From Desulfobacterales bacterium (GTDB lineage Bacteria > Desulfobacterota > Desulfobulbia > Desulfobulbales > VMSU01): a stretch of 52,593 bases of DNA. The notes below the pieces were generated by a model. The model was given only the letters and a program-made list of their open reading frames with translations. It ran no database searches and had not been told where the DNA came from. The position numbers and the translations under genes are program-made. Where the stretch lies: contig DRPV01000249.1 in NCBI GenBank assembly GCA_011330685.1, positions 1 to 52,593 of the forward strand, read 5' to 3'. Below, piece by piece: positions 35,878 through 44,087 of the stretch (position 1 is the stretch's first letter; every line of letters begins with the position of its first letter).

Positions 35878-36045
35878 GTAACTATTCAGCAGGGGCAATC
35901 AATTTCCCTAAACTGGTAGCCGTAACTGTTCAGCAGTGCTCCAGGTTCGGAGTCTACGCTTTCCTGTTCATTTAGGACTTTGAAGCATACTTTCGTATTC
36001 GAAAAGGCCTAAATGGACAAAGATGGGGTGCTGCTGAATTGTTAC
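35878..36045. repeat. Family A palindromic element, copy A3 (diverged)
   Basis: GTAACTATTCAG at 35878, a ~44 nt prefix, GTAACTGTTCAG at 35922 and an end CTGAATTGTTAC at 36045. The inner arm AAAGATGGGGTGC is shared with A1 and A2, but the central arms have changed (TTCATTTAGG / CCTAAATGGAC). It lies between the convergent tetraheme and MORN genes. Confidence 0.7.
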
Positions 36046-36048
36046 CTC

Positions 36049-37035
36049 CTAACGTAATTTCCCATCTTCATATTCAACAAAATGTTCCTGGCCATTGGTA
36101 AAGATATAAACCCCGCGGCCGTCTCTCTTGCCGTTTTTGTAGGTTCCCACATACTTAATACCACTGGGAAATATATATGTTCCTAAGCCATGGCGTTTGC
36201 CGTCCTTATAGCCACCGCTATAGACAGAGCCGTCGGCGGCCGTAAAAATTCCCTGGCCGTCTTTACGGCAATTATGGAAACCGCCATGATAGCGGCCGCC
36301 ATCGGATAAGATTAACGTCCCTACCCCGTTTACACAATTACCACTCAGGCATTTGCCGCGAATACCGTTGGGAAAGGTTAAGACCCCGTTTTTGAGGTAG
36401 ACTCCATCCTTATATATACCGCGAAAGCGGCTGCCAAAGGGGAAAATCGCGATGATTTCACCATTAAAGAGGCCGTTTTTGAAGGTTCCCCGGTAGCTTG
36501 TGCCATCCGCCTGCATAATAGTTCCCCGGCCGGATAACTTGTTGTTGAGAAACATACCGCGTAACTCATCGCCATTGGCTTTTTTTAAGACACCTGAGCC
36601 GTTTAAGCGGCCCCGGCGGAATTTGCCACTCAGCCGGCGGCCGTCGTCCATGGTCAACACCCCTATTCTACCGTCAAGACAATTGGAATTTATTTCACAT
36701 TTACCGCCGCCCTCACCTTTTATCAGTACTCGGCCGCCGCCATTGTAATGATTATCGACAAAAGTTCCCTGAAAACGGCTGCCGTCAGCCAGGGTCAAGA
36801 CCCCCGCGCCATTGAAACGACCGTTAATAAAGGCACCCTTATAACGGCCGCCATTGTTGAGGGCAAATACTCCCTTGCCGTTCTGACAGTCAGCTTTTAT
36901 ACAATGACCGGCCATATTGGTTAAGGGCGGTAGTTCAGGTCTGATTTGCCCACTATGACTGCAGCCATAAAACAGCAGGGGCAGAGCCCAGGTGAATATC
37001 AAGGCTGGTATTTTTAGAGCTTTTGCGGAGAGCAT
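36049..37035 (-). CDS. MORN-repeat lipoprotein
   Basis: 328 residues. The signal peptide ends in the lipobox-like LLFYGC. About twelve MORN repeats follow, with the pattern G-x-x-[YF]-x-G-x-F-x-[ND]-G-x-x-[NDH]-G-x-G. Three short Cys pairs (CIKADC, CEINSNC, CLSGNC) recur between repeats at similar phases, possibly as disulfides. MORN arrays form elongated scaffolds. The function here is unknown. It is flanked by family A elements in opposite orientation (A3 and A4) and interrupts the plus-strand cytochrome series, so it may be a later insertion. Confidence 0.85.
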   Translation of the reverse strand: MLSAKALKIPALIFTWALPLLFYGCSHSGQIRPELPPLTNMAGHCIKADCQNGKGVFALNNGGRYKGAFINGRFNGAGVLTLADGSRFQGTFVDNHYNGGGRVLIKGEGGGKCEINSNCLDGRIGVLTMDDGRRLSGKFRRGRLNGSGVLKKANGDELRGMFLNNKLSGRGTIMQADGTSYRGTFKNGLFNGEIIAIFPFGSRFRGIYKDGVYLKNGVLTFPNGIRGKCLSGNCVNGVGTLILSDGGRYHGGFHNCRKDGQGIFTAADGSVYSGGYKDGKRHGLGTYIFPSGIKYVGTYKNGKRDGRGVYIFTNGQEHFVEYEDGKLR

Positions 37036-37130
37036 GGTTGTTACTAATGATTAATGATTGACAAAAAACAAGCAACGCATAAAATAGAAAAGTTTAAGCC
37101 CCTACCTGAATAGTGAAATAAATAACTTTA

Positions 37131-37283
37131 GTAACCGTTCAGCTGCACTCCATCTTCGTCCGTTTTGCCCTCTTCACGTACAGGGAGTACAGACTCGGAG
37201 GTCAAAACGAACAAACCTGGAGCACATCTAAACGGTTACGGTTCCGAGTTTCGGGTAATTTGTTACCTTTATTGAATAGTTAC
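37131..37283. repeat. Family A palindromic element, copy A4 (inverted)
   Basis: In reverse orientation it reads GTAACTATTCAA, a prefix with AAATTACCCGAAACTCG, GTAACCGTTTAG, a hairpin with TTCGTTTTG and CAAAACGGACGAA arms, and CTGAACGGTTAC. The overall plan is the same as A1. It occupies most of the divergent gap 37036-37300 between the MORN and dodecaheme genes. Confidence 0.75.
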
Positions 37284-37300
37284 TAACTTTAAAACAATTT

Positions 37301-38179
37301 ATGCCTCCTGACAATTTATTATTTAGCCGTAACTCGTGGCGGTTGCTGCTTGGCCTCATATTTATTATTGCCGTCTTTCCCCATTATGCCTGGGGTAGTG
37401 GTAAAATTACCCAGGGCTTAACCCTGGCCGACTGCCCCAAATGCCATGCCGCCATCGTGGCCGCCAATAAACGCGCCGGCCGGGCTCATCTCCATAAAGT
37501 TACCTGTTTGAACTGTCATGTGGGGCATCCGCCGCGTAAGTGGGGGATAATTCCCCATTGCAGCCGTTGTCACAAGAAGGGAACCCAAGAGCATTTTGGC
37601 CTTAAAAATTGCCTGGGCTGCCACACCAATCCCCATACTCCATTGCGGATTACCCTGCCTGAACATGCCACAAAACCTTGCCTTACCTGTCATAAGAAGC
37701 AGATTAAACAGTTGAAAAAATATCCCAGTATGCATTCAACCTTCTACTGTACCTCCTGCCATCCCCGGCACGGGTATAAACCCACCTGCTTTGCCTGTCA
37801 CGCCGGTCATCTGCCCTATATGACCATGACTGACTGTCTTGGCTGCCATAAGGCTCATATGCCGCTGCATGTAACCTATGGCGATAAAGTCCCCTCGGAG
37901 TATTGTGGGGCCTGCCATAAGAAAGAATACCGATTGCTTGCCGCGAGTCATGCCAAGCACCGCCGCCTGGCTTGCGTCAGATGCCACAGCCGGGTGCATA
38001 AGACCATACCGAAATGCTCTAAATGCCATAATCCTCCGCCTCATGATCCGGGGCTTTTGAAGCGCTTTAAGTCCTGTCTTACCTGTCATGTTAACCCTCA
38101 TGATTTGCAGTTGAACCAAATAGATCTTGATATTCAGCGGGAAAAGGCCGATGGCCAAAAAGATAAAACGCGCCCGTAA
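37301..38179 (+). CDS. Compact periplasmic dodecaheme c-type cytochrome
   Basis: 292 residues. Signal peptide ~1-32 (WRLLLGLIFIIAVF, cleavage at AWG-S). Twelve CxxCH sites occur in about 230 residues, all canonical, roughly one heme per 19-20 residues, so the mature protein is mostly heme-packing loops. The C-terminal ~30 residues are charged. I do not recognise a named family; it resembles heme-dense periplasmic shuttles. No clear ribosome site precedes the ATG. Its 3' end overlaps the start of the second TPR glycosyltransferase by 29 nt, so the two are translationally coupled. Confidence 0.88.
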   Translation: MPPDNLLFSRNSWRLLLGLIFIIAVFPHYAWGSGKITQGLTLADCPKCHAAIVAANKRAGRAHLHKVTCLNCHVGHPPRKWGIIPHCSRCHKKGTQEHFGLKNCLGCHTNPHTPLRITLPEHATKPCLTCHKKQIKQLKKYPSMHSTFYCTSCHPRHGYKPTCFACHAGHLPYMTMTDCLGCHKAHMPLHVTYGDKVPSEYCGACHKKEYRLLAASHAKHRRLACVRCHSRVHKTIPKCSKCHNPPPHDPGLLKRFKSCLTCHVNPHDLQLNQIDLDIQREKADGQKDKTRP

Positions 38180-40256
38180 ATCGTTATTTAAACCTCGGCC
38201 GCGCACCCTTGACCTCCTGCCTCAGGCCCTGGCCCTGCACCAGGCTGGAGATTTAAATTCGGCGGCTGATTTTTATAAGCAGGTTTTAAAACAGGAGCCT
38301 GGGAATGGTGATGCCTTAAACCTGGCCGGGGCGTTGGCTCTACAGCAGGGAAATCCGGCTCAGGCCCTGAAATATTTACGGCGGGCGGTAAAATTATACC
38401 CTGAACGTCATGACTATCAAGTCAATATGGCCGCGGCTCTTCGCGACCTGGGGGAATTAGACTCGGCCTCTCTTGTTCTGAAAAAGGTAACGCGTCAGGC
38501 TCCCCAGCATCATGAGGCTCTTCACAACCTGGCGGCCATCTTTGCCGATTTGGGAAATTATCAGCAGTCTGCTGAATATTACCGTCGATTTATTGTCTTG
38601 TGTCCACGAAATTTTGAGGCCTTAAGCGGACTCATAGATGTTTTGCGCCGTGATAATCAATTAGTCGAGGCCCTTGATTTATGTGAGCGGCTGCTTGCGT
38701 TATCCCCATATTCTACCTCGGCTCATGTTCTTAAAGCTGATATTCTTGTCGGCATGGGGCAGCATGAAGAGGCGCTGGCGGTTTTGAAGGAGGCTATTGA
38801 GCAGCAACCTGATGATGGTATTCTGTATAATAATATGGCCAATATTCTGCTCAATACGGGCCGTTTACATGAAGCTTTGGGTCTATATGAACAGGCCGTG
38901 GTTAAGGCACCGGAGATTAACGAAACCTGGGTGAATCTGGCCTGGACATATCGTGAGCATGGCCGACTTTCAGACTCCTGGCGCTGTTTCAAACATTTGC
39001 TGGCTGTCGGGAAATTATCGGCGGCTGATTACAGCGATCTGCTGTTTTCTCTTAATTATGACCCGGATATATCAGCACGTAAAAAATTTGAGCTAGCCCT
39101 GGGCTGGTGGAAGTGCGCTCTGCCGCTGCCGCCCCGGCCTTTGCCGGCCGCCGGCCGCCCTTTGCGTCTTGGTTTTATATCTCCTGATTTTTGCAAACAC
39201 CCGGTGGGTCAGTTTGTCTTGCCCCTCCTGAAAATTCTGGATCCTGATAAAATAGAAACCTTTTGCTATTCCAGTCTCAATAAACCGGCAGATGAACAGA
39301 CTGCAAAGCTGCGTGCAGCGGCCCGGCACTGGCGTGATATTTATGCTATGCCAGACGAGCAGGCCGCCTCCCTTATCCGCCGGGATCACCTCCATCTTCT
39401 CATTGAACTGGCCGGTCATACCAGTGGAAACCGATTGTTGGTTATGACTCGGCGGCCGGCTCCGGTACAGGCTTCATGGTTGGGCTATGTAGCCACCAGC
39501 GGGCTGCCTATGATTGATTACCGCTTGACTGATACTATCTGTGATCCACCGGAGGCGGATAAATTTTACAGTGAATGCCTCTATCGTCTGCCTCATACCT
39601 TCTTTTGTTACAATCCGCCTGTTGAGGCCCCGCCCCTGGCCCCGCCGCCGATTATGAAGAATAAGGGGCCGACCTTTGCCTCCTTTAATAATCTCCCCAA
39701 AATTACCTCGGCCGTGGTGGCTCTCTGGGCTCAAATCCTCAACCGGCTGCCGGAGGCACGTTTACTGATGGTAAGCCGTCAATTTGTGGATTTAACCATT
39801 ATCAAACATTATCAGGAGCTGTTTCTGGCGAATAATGTCACGGATGAACGCCTGATATTTCGGGCCGGACTACCTTTCAGGGAATATCTCGACCTTTTCA
39901 ACCAGGTGGATATCGCCTTGGATCCATTCCCCCACAACGGCCACACCATTACCTGCGATACCTTGTGGATGGGGGTGCCGGTTGTCACTCTAACCGGTGA
40001 GTGCTATGCCGGACGCATGGGATGCAGTATCATGAATCACATTGGTCTAAGTAATATGGTCGCTGCCAGTGAGACTGAATATGTGGAAACAGCAGTCCGG
40101 CTTGGCCGCGATAAAAATGGCCTGGCTGGTTTACGGGCCGGAATGCGCCAACGTTTGCTCTCCTCTCCAATTTGCGATATTGAACAATTCGGGCGTGATT
40201 TTACAAAAGCCGTATATGCGATGGTTCATCAGCATAAGGCTCTACGGGCAAAATAA
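38151..40256 (+). CDS. TPR-containing GT41 (O-GlcNAc transferase-like) glycosyltransferase 2
   Basis: About 701 residues, cytoplasmic, with a basic N-terminus (MAKKIKRARKSLF). Around seven TPR repeats (~25-290) precede the GT41 catalytic region: LGFISPDFCKHPVGQFVLPL, ELAGHTSGNRL, QASWLGYVATSGLPMIDYRL, FASFNNLPKITSAV and CDTLWMGVPVVTLTG. It is clearly paralogous to the enzyme at 33005 with three more TPRs. The ATG at 38151 has GGGAAAAGG just upstream; the TTG at 38127 is an alternative. The coupled start within the dodecaheme gene suggests it acts on, or with, an exported cytochrome. Confidence 0.88.
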   Translation: MAKKIKRARKSLFKPRPRTLDLLPQALALHQAGDLNSAADFYKQVLKQEPGNGDALNLAGALALQQGNPAQALKYLRRAVKLYPERHDYQVNMAAALRDLGELDSASLVLKKVTRQAPQHHEALHNLAAIFADLGNYQQSAEYYRRFIVLCPRNFEALSGLIDVLRRDNQLVEALDLCERLLALSPYSTSAHVLKADILVGMGQHEEALAVLKEAIEQQPDDGILYNNMANILLNTGRLHEALGLYEQAVVKAPEINETWVNLAWTYREHGRLSDSWRCFKHLLAVGKLSAADYSDLLFSLNYDPDISARKKFELALGWWKCALPLPPRPLPAAGRPLRLGFISPDFCKHPVGQFVLPLLKILDPDKIETFCYSSLNKPADEQTAKLRAAARHWRDIYAMPDEQAASLIRRDHLHLLIELAGHTSGNRLLVMTRRPAPVQASWLGYVATSGLPMIDYRLTDTICDPPEADKFYSECLYRLPHTFFCYNPPVEAPPLAPPPIMKNKGPTFASFNNLPKITSAVVALWAQILNRLPEARLLMVSRQFVDLTIIKHYQELFLANNVTDERLIFRAGLPFREYLDLFNQVDIALDPFPHNGHTITCDTLWMGVPVVTLTGECYAGRMGCSIMNHIGLSNMVAASETEYVETAVRLGRDKNGLAGLRAGMRQRLLSSPICDIEQFGRDFTKAVYAMVHQHKALRAK

Positions 40257-40282
40257 CATTGCGGTGTTCTGATTGCTCTGAG

Positions 40283-40308
40283 TATTCAGGCAGATATCTG
40301 AATATTTT
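40283..40308 (+). terminator. Weak AT-rich hairpin after glycosyltransferase 2
   Basis: TATTCAG and CTGAATA pair around an 8 nt loop, followed by TTTT, 27 nt after the stop. The rest of 40257-40451 is AT-rich. It contains GTTATAGTCAG at ~40392, which recurs at ~44711 before the first HAMP gene, so it may be part of a shared promoter. Confidence 0.35.
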
Positions 40309-40451
40309 CCAAAAGCGGGTAAAAATTCAGTTTATAAATTTGCATAGTTGGAAAAAATAAATTAATTAATTCAGCCAACTATTTTATTATGTTATAGTCA
40401 GCGTTTTATGACTTAGGTAATTTGGAAATCGATGTGCTGTAAGGTTTACCA

Positions 40452-42365
40452 TTGGATACTGCCCCTTTGAAAATAATTAATCGTTTCATAACCATATTTG
40501 TATTATTTTTCGTGTTACCAGGTCTTATGCCCTGTCGTCAGGCTCGGGCCGGGGAAAAACTGATTTATACCATCCAGGCTGCCTCCTTCAAAGGCCCTAA
40601 AGATGCTACCCGGCTTTATAAATGGCTTAAAGCAAAATTGCCGCCCGCCAATCGTCAGTATCTGCGGCTGGAACAGATTGATGCCTTTTTTACCATCAGG
40701 GCTGGGAAGAGCCGGGATGCCAAATCTCTAAAAACCACCCTGGCCCTGATAAAAAAAATGATTCCGAGCAGCCACATTATGAGGGCTTATTATCGGGAAG
40801 CAAGAATTATAACCGGGGTCAAGACCCAGGATCTGGGGCCTGAGGCCGCCAAAACTCATAAAAATCCACAGATCATACCCACGGCAATTCAGACAGCCAG
40901 AACCCCTCCGTCTCTGCCACCGCCAAATAGCAAGAAATTTATCACTGATATGTTGGCTGAATATCTGCCCTCAACCGAGACAGGCAATGCCATTCTCCGA
41001 CAAGAGGCGAGGAAGCTCAACGCCCGGACGGCACCTTCGCCGGGCTGCCTGGCAGCCAATTGTCATGCCGGGGTAATTAAGGTAAAAAGGCCGCATCTTC
41101 CCGTCCAGGAGGCCAGATGCGCTGCCTGCCATAAGATGAAAAAAAACATCCATCATCCCAGTGGCGGTAAGAATGATTTTATGCCCTTCGGCTCAATTAA
41201 AAAGATGTGCGCCAAATGCCACCCGGATACAAAGACGGGCAAAATAATCCATACCCCCTTTAAGGAGGGGAAATGTTTGATCTGCCACCTGCCGCATGGC
41301 AGCGATAACAAATTTTTACTGCCCACCCCGGACGATGACCAGAAAAAGCTTTGCCTGTCATGTCATAAACAAGACAAAATAACCGGTTTTAAAAATATGC
41401 ACGGCCCTGTTGGCTTGGGGGCCTGTACCTTTTGTCATTCGCCGCACTCCTCCAACCAGCCGAAGCTTTTACGGAGACCGAGTAAAGAACTGTGCCTTGA
41501 CTGCCATCAGAATATTAAAAAAGATCTGGCCGTTATGCCGGACATTCATGCTCCGGTCAAAGAGGGGGATTGTCTGACCTGTCATCTGCCGCACGGTTCA
41601 GCGTCACCCAATTTATTGCATAAAAAGGGTGAGAAGCTCTGTTTTACCTGCCATGAAAATATCCAGGATAAAATGAAACATGCTCATACCAAGCATGGCG
41701 CTTTATATCTGGATAAACAATGCGCTACCTGTCATAATCCGCATTTCTCTAAATTTAAAAATTTATTAATTAAACAGCAAGAGCCACTTTGTCTGAGCTG
41801 CCACAGGCGTGGAGCTGATATCCCAGGGTTTCGGCCCCCGGATATTGCCAGCCAGTTGAAGGGAGAGGCATACCTGCACGGTCCAATCAGAAAAGGCAAA
41901 TGCGCCGGCTGTCATGATCCGCACGGCTCTAATAATAAGAAGCTGCTTGTCGCTCCAATGGTAACCAGCTTCTATGCCCCTTATAACCTCAAAGAATACA
42001 GCCTTTGTTTTAAATGTCATGATAGTAAATTGCTGACGGAGAGGGAGACCACCACTTCCACAAGATTCAGGAATGGTAACCGCAATCTGCACTTCCTTCA
42101 TGTTGCCAAGGAATTTAAGGGTAGAACCTGTAAGACCTGTCACCAGACCCACGCCAGTGATGGGCCCATGCTGATAAGCAGTACAAGAGGCGCCAAATTT
42201 GGCAGCTGGCATATATCAATTGCTTACACCATTACAAAGAATGGTGGTTCATGCACCCCGAGCTGCCACCGTAAAATGACTTATAATCGTGTCAAAGCGC
42301 ATGATAATAGTGCCAAAGCAGTAAAATACGGCAAGTATTATGTTGACTACAAAAGCAACAAATAA
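40452..42365 (+). CDS. SPOR-domain multiheme (15-heme) c-type cytochrome
   Basis: 637 residues. The start is a TTG with GTAAGG upstream; a later ATG would remove the signal peptide (~1-33, FITIFVLFFVLPGL, cleavage at ARA-G). Residues ~37-114 form a SPOR-like domain (LIYTIQAASFKGPKDATRLY and AFFTIRAGKSRDAKSL), which in other proteins binds denuded peptidoglycan. After a Pro-rich linker come 15 candidate hemes: CLAANCH (CX4CH), thirteen CxxCH and CTPSCH (CX3CH). Most lie in doubled-CxxCH repeats with HGPV/HAPV...C..CH.PHGS phrasing. The C-terminal ~150 residues match the nonaheme at 43204. The next gene overlaps by 26 nt. Confidence 0.87.
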   Translation: MDTAPLKIINRFITIFVLFFVLPGLMPCRQARAGEKLIYTIQAASFKGPKDATRLYKWLKAKLPPANRQYLRLEQIDAFFTIRAGKSRDAKSLKTTLALIKKMIPSSHIMRAYYREARIITGVKTQDLGPEAAKTHKNPQIIPTAIQTARTPPSLPPPNSKKFITDMLAEYLPSTETGNAILRQEARKLNARTAPSPGCLAANCHAGVIKVKRPHLPVQEARCAACHKMKKNIHHPSGGKNDFMPFGSIKKMCAKCHPDTKTGKIIHTPFKEGKCLICHLPHGSDNKFLLPTPDDDQKKLCLSCHKQDKITGFKNMHGPVGLGACTFCHSPHSSNQPKLLRRPSKELCLDCHQNIKKDLAVMPDIHAPVKEGDCLTCHLPHGSASPNLLHKKGEKLCFTCHENIQDKMKHAHTKHGALYLDKQCATCHNPHFSKFKNLLIKQQEPLCLSCHRRGADIPGFRPPDIASQLKGEAYLHGPIRKGKCAGCHDPHGSNNKKLLVAPMVTSFYAPYNLKEYSLCFKCHDSKLLTERETTTSTRFRNGNRNLHFLHVAKEFKGRTCKTCHQTHASDGPMLISSTRGAKFGSWHISIAYTITKNGGSCTPSCHRKMTYNRVKAHDNSAKAVKYGKYYVDYKSNK

Positions 42366-43032
42366 AAACGGCGCAAAGCCCGCCGACTTAATTGCGGCTG
42401 GGACGGGTTGGTTCCACTGCCGGTGGATCTTAGGCCGGCTGGGATTCTTATTGACCGGCCTCTTTTGCCTGGTCACCCTGAGTGGCTGTTTTCATTTTGA
42501 CCCCCTCGTTAAGCACAAGATATTGACCACTGTCTTTGACGGGGTACCGGATCTGCCGAGTCTTGACGAGTTGTGCCGGGATAATCTGGATAGTTTATTC
42601 AATAAATATTATGAGCAGAAGATAGCGGAAGCCGCTGCCGGTAACTGGGAAGATAAAAAGATTAAAACGAAGAACACCCGCTCCACCCACCGGCCCTGGA
42701 GGGAAAAAAATTGCCTGGCCTGTCATGATTTTAATGCGGATAACAAGCTGCGTCTGCCCAAAAACAAAATCTGCTATCTCTGCCATAAAAATTTTATTCA
42801 GGGTAAATATGTCCATGGCCCAGTGGCGGCGGGGGCCTGTCTGGCCTGCCACAATCCGCATTCAACCGGTCACCTGTTTCTCTTGCGTCGAAGCCTGAAG
42901 ACTATCTGTTATAAATGTCATGTGGAGAGGAGGCAGGCCTTTCAGATGCATAAAAAAGTAATCAGCCGGGGCATGTATTGTGTGGACTGCCATGATCCCC
43001 ACAGCGGCAAGAGGCATTATTTCTTAAAATAG
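42340..43032 (+). CDS. Pentaheme c-type cytochrome lipoprotein
   Basis: 230 residues. After a long n-region the hydrophobic LGFLLTGLFCLVTL ends in the lipobox LSGC (Cys50), followed by Phe, so outer-membrane sorting is likely. A conserved-looking DGVPDLPSLDELC stretch precedes five CxxCH sites (CLACH, CYLCH, CLACH, CYKCH, CVDCH) in doubled-CxxCH repeats (YVHGPVAAGACLACHNPH). The first codons overlap the 15-heme gene by 26 nt, so they are coupled. The true start might be a little downstream. It could be the membrane-attached partner of the SPOR cytochrome. Confidence 0.85.
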   Translation: MLTTKATNKNGAKPADLIAAGTGWFHCRWILGRLGFLLTGLFCLVTLSGCFHFDPLVKHKILTTVFDGVPDLPSLDELCRDNLDSLFNKYYEQKIAEAAAGNWEDKKIKTKNTRSTHRPWREKNCLACHDFNADNKLRLPKNKICYLCHKNFIQGKYVHGPVAAGACLACHNPHSTGHLFLLRRSLKTICYKCHVERRQAFQMHKKVISRGMYCVDCHDPHSGKRHYFLK

Positions 43033-43203
43033 TTGCGCCTTGTTCTGATTTAACTTCATGCCCGGCTGCTTAGTCATAACGAAACATGAAAGTCTTGGCA
43101 GGGCCAGCACCATTGGCAGGTGACTTTCATATAAACTCCCCCCAAGTATTGGCCTCTCATCATCCGCTTGCCGCCTGATTTTAGATAGACAGGAAAATGT
43201 CAA
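43033..43203. other. Intergenic region with inverted repeat between cytochrome genes
   Basis: 171 nt without a gene. It contains ATGAAAGTC (~43085) and GACTTTCAT (~43121), a 9 nt inverted repeat around TTGGCAG and ATTGGCAG, which could be an operator or hairpin. No convincing promoter is seen. Confidence 0.4.
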
Positions 43204-44076
43204 ATGAACAGTGAACATCCCGCCGCCCGGAGACAGAGCAATGTTTTAATTCTGAGCTTGTTTATTCTCTTATGTGTAATTCCCGCGGTCTCAGCTAAGC
43301 CGTTATTCCCGCATCCAGCCGCCACGGCAGTGAACTGCCGGACCGCTAAGTGTCATGTGGGGCTGACCACCCATCCTTCGGCCTTTAAATGCCAGGCCTG
43401 TCATACCTTAAAAGCCGCCGGTCATCCGGGTAAAAAACAAAAAATTACCCTTAAGTCGTTTAATTGTCTTAAATGCCATGAAACAACTGTTGATTATAAC
43501 TATCTGCATGCCCCGGTTGCCGCTGGAGACTGCCTGACCTGCCATAATCCCCACGCCTCCAAAGACAGCATGTATATCGATAGACGGGGGGCTAAGATTA
43601 TCTGTTATAAATGTCATTCTTCGGTAGTTCGGAAGACTGATACCGTGCTTCATGGTCCGGTAAAGGATGACAAATGCCAATTATGCCATACTCCGCATGG
43701 TTCCTATTTCCCCAATCTTCTAAAGGATAAATATTCCACCAAATATTTTAATGATTATACCCCGGATACCTATAAATTTTGTTTTCGCTGCCACAAAATA
43801 GACTTGCTTCTTTATCCCACTACTTCATATAATACTAACTTCAGGGATGGTAAAAAAAATCTTCATTATCTGCACACTCATCGGCCTAAAGGTATTGCCT
43901 GTAAATTATGTCACCGGGTTCATGCCAGTCGTCGGCCTGAATTAATGGCTGATAAGGTTAAATTCGGGGATTGGCAAATGCCCATTAATTTTACCATTAC
44001 CAAGAATGGTGGCCGCTGTCTGCCCGGATGTCACGCGGCCAGGAGCTATAATAGGACTATAAAATATAAGCGATAG
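43204..44076 (+). CDS. Secreted nonaheme c-type cytochrome
   Basis: 290 residues with a signal peptide (~14-31, VLILSLFILLCVIPAV, cleavage at VSA-K). Nine candidate hemes: CRTAKCH (CX4CH) first, seven CxxCH, and CLPGCH (CX3CH) last. The same unusual order, CX4CH first and CX3CH last, occurs in the 15-heme protein, and the C-terminal ~150 residues align with it (CFRCHK, NFRDGKKNLHYLH, FTITKNGGRC). It looks like a shorter paralogue without the SPOR domain. AGGA lies 9 nt before the ATG. The first PilZ gene follows 11 nt downstream. Confidence 0.87.
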   Translation: MNSEHPAARRQSNVLILSLFILLCVIPAVSAKPLFPHPAATAVNCRTAKCHVGLTTHPSAFKCQACHTLKAAGHPGKKQKITLKSFNCLKCHETTVDYNYLHAPVAAGDCLTCHNPHASKDSMYIDRRGAKIICYKCHSSVVRKTDTVLHGPVKDDKCQLCHTPHGSYFPNLLKDKYSTKYFNDYTPDTYKFCFRCHKIDLLLYPTTSYNTNFRDGKKNLHYLHTHRPKGIACKLCHRVHASRRPELMADKVKFGDWQMPINFTITKNGGRCLPGCHAARSYNRTIKYKR

Positions 44077-44087
44077 GGGCAGGGATA

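Noticed and set aside
35878-37283. MORN gene and flanking A elements as a classical insertion sequence
   Set aside because: No transposase is encoded, the gene is a lipoprotein scaffold, and target-site duplications are not evident by eye.
42340-43032. Pentaheme lipoprotein as an MtrA-type conduit cytochrome
   Set aside because: It has five hemes and a lipobox; MtrA has ten hemes and no lipid anchor.
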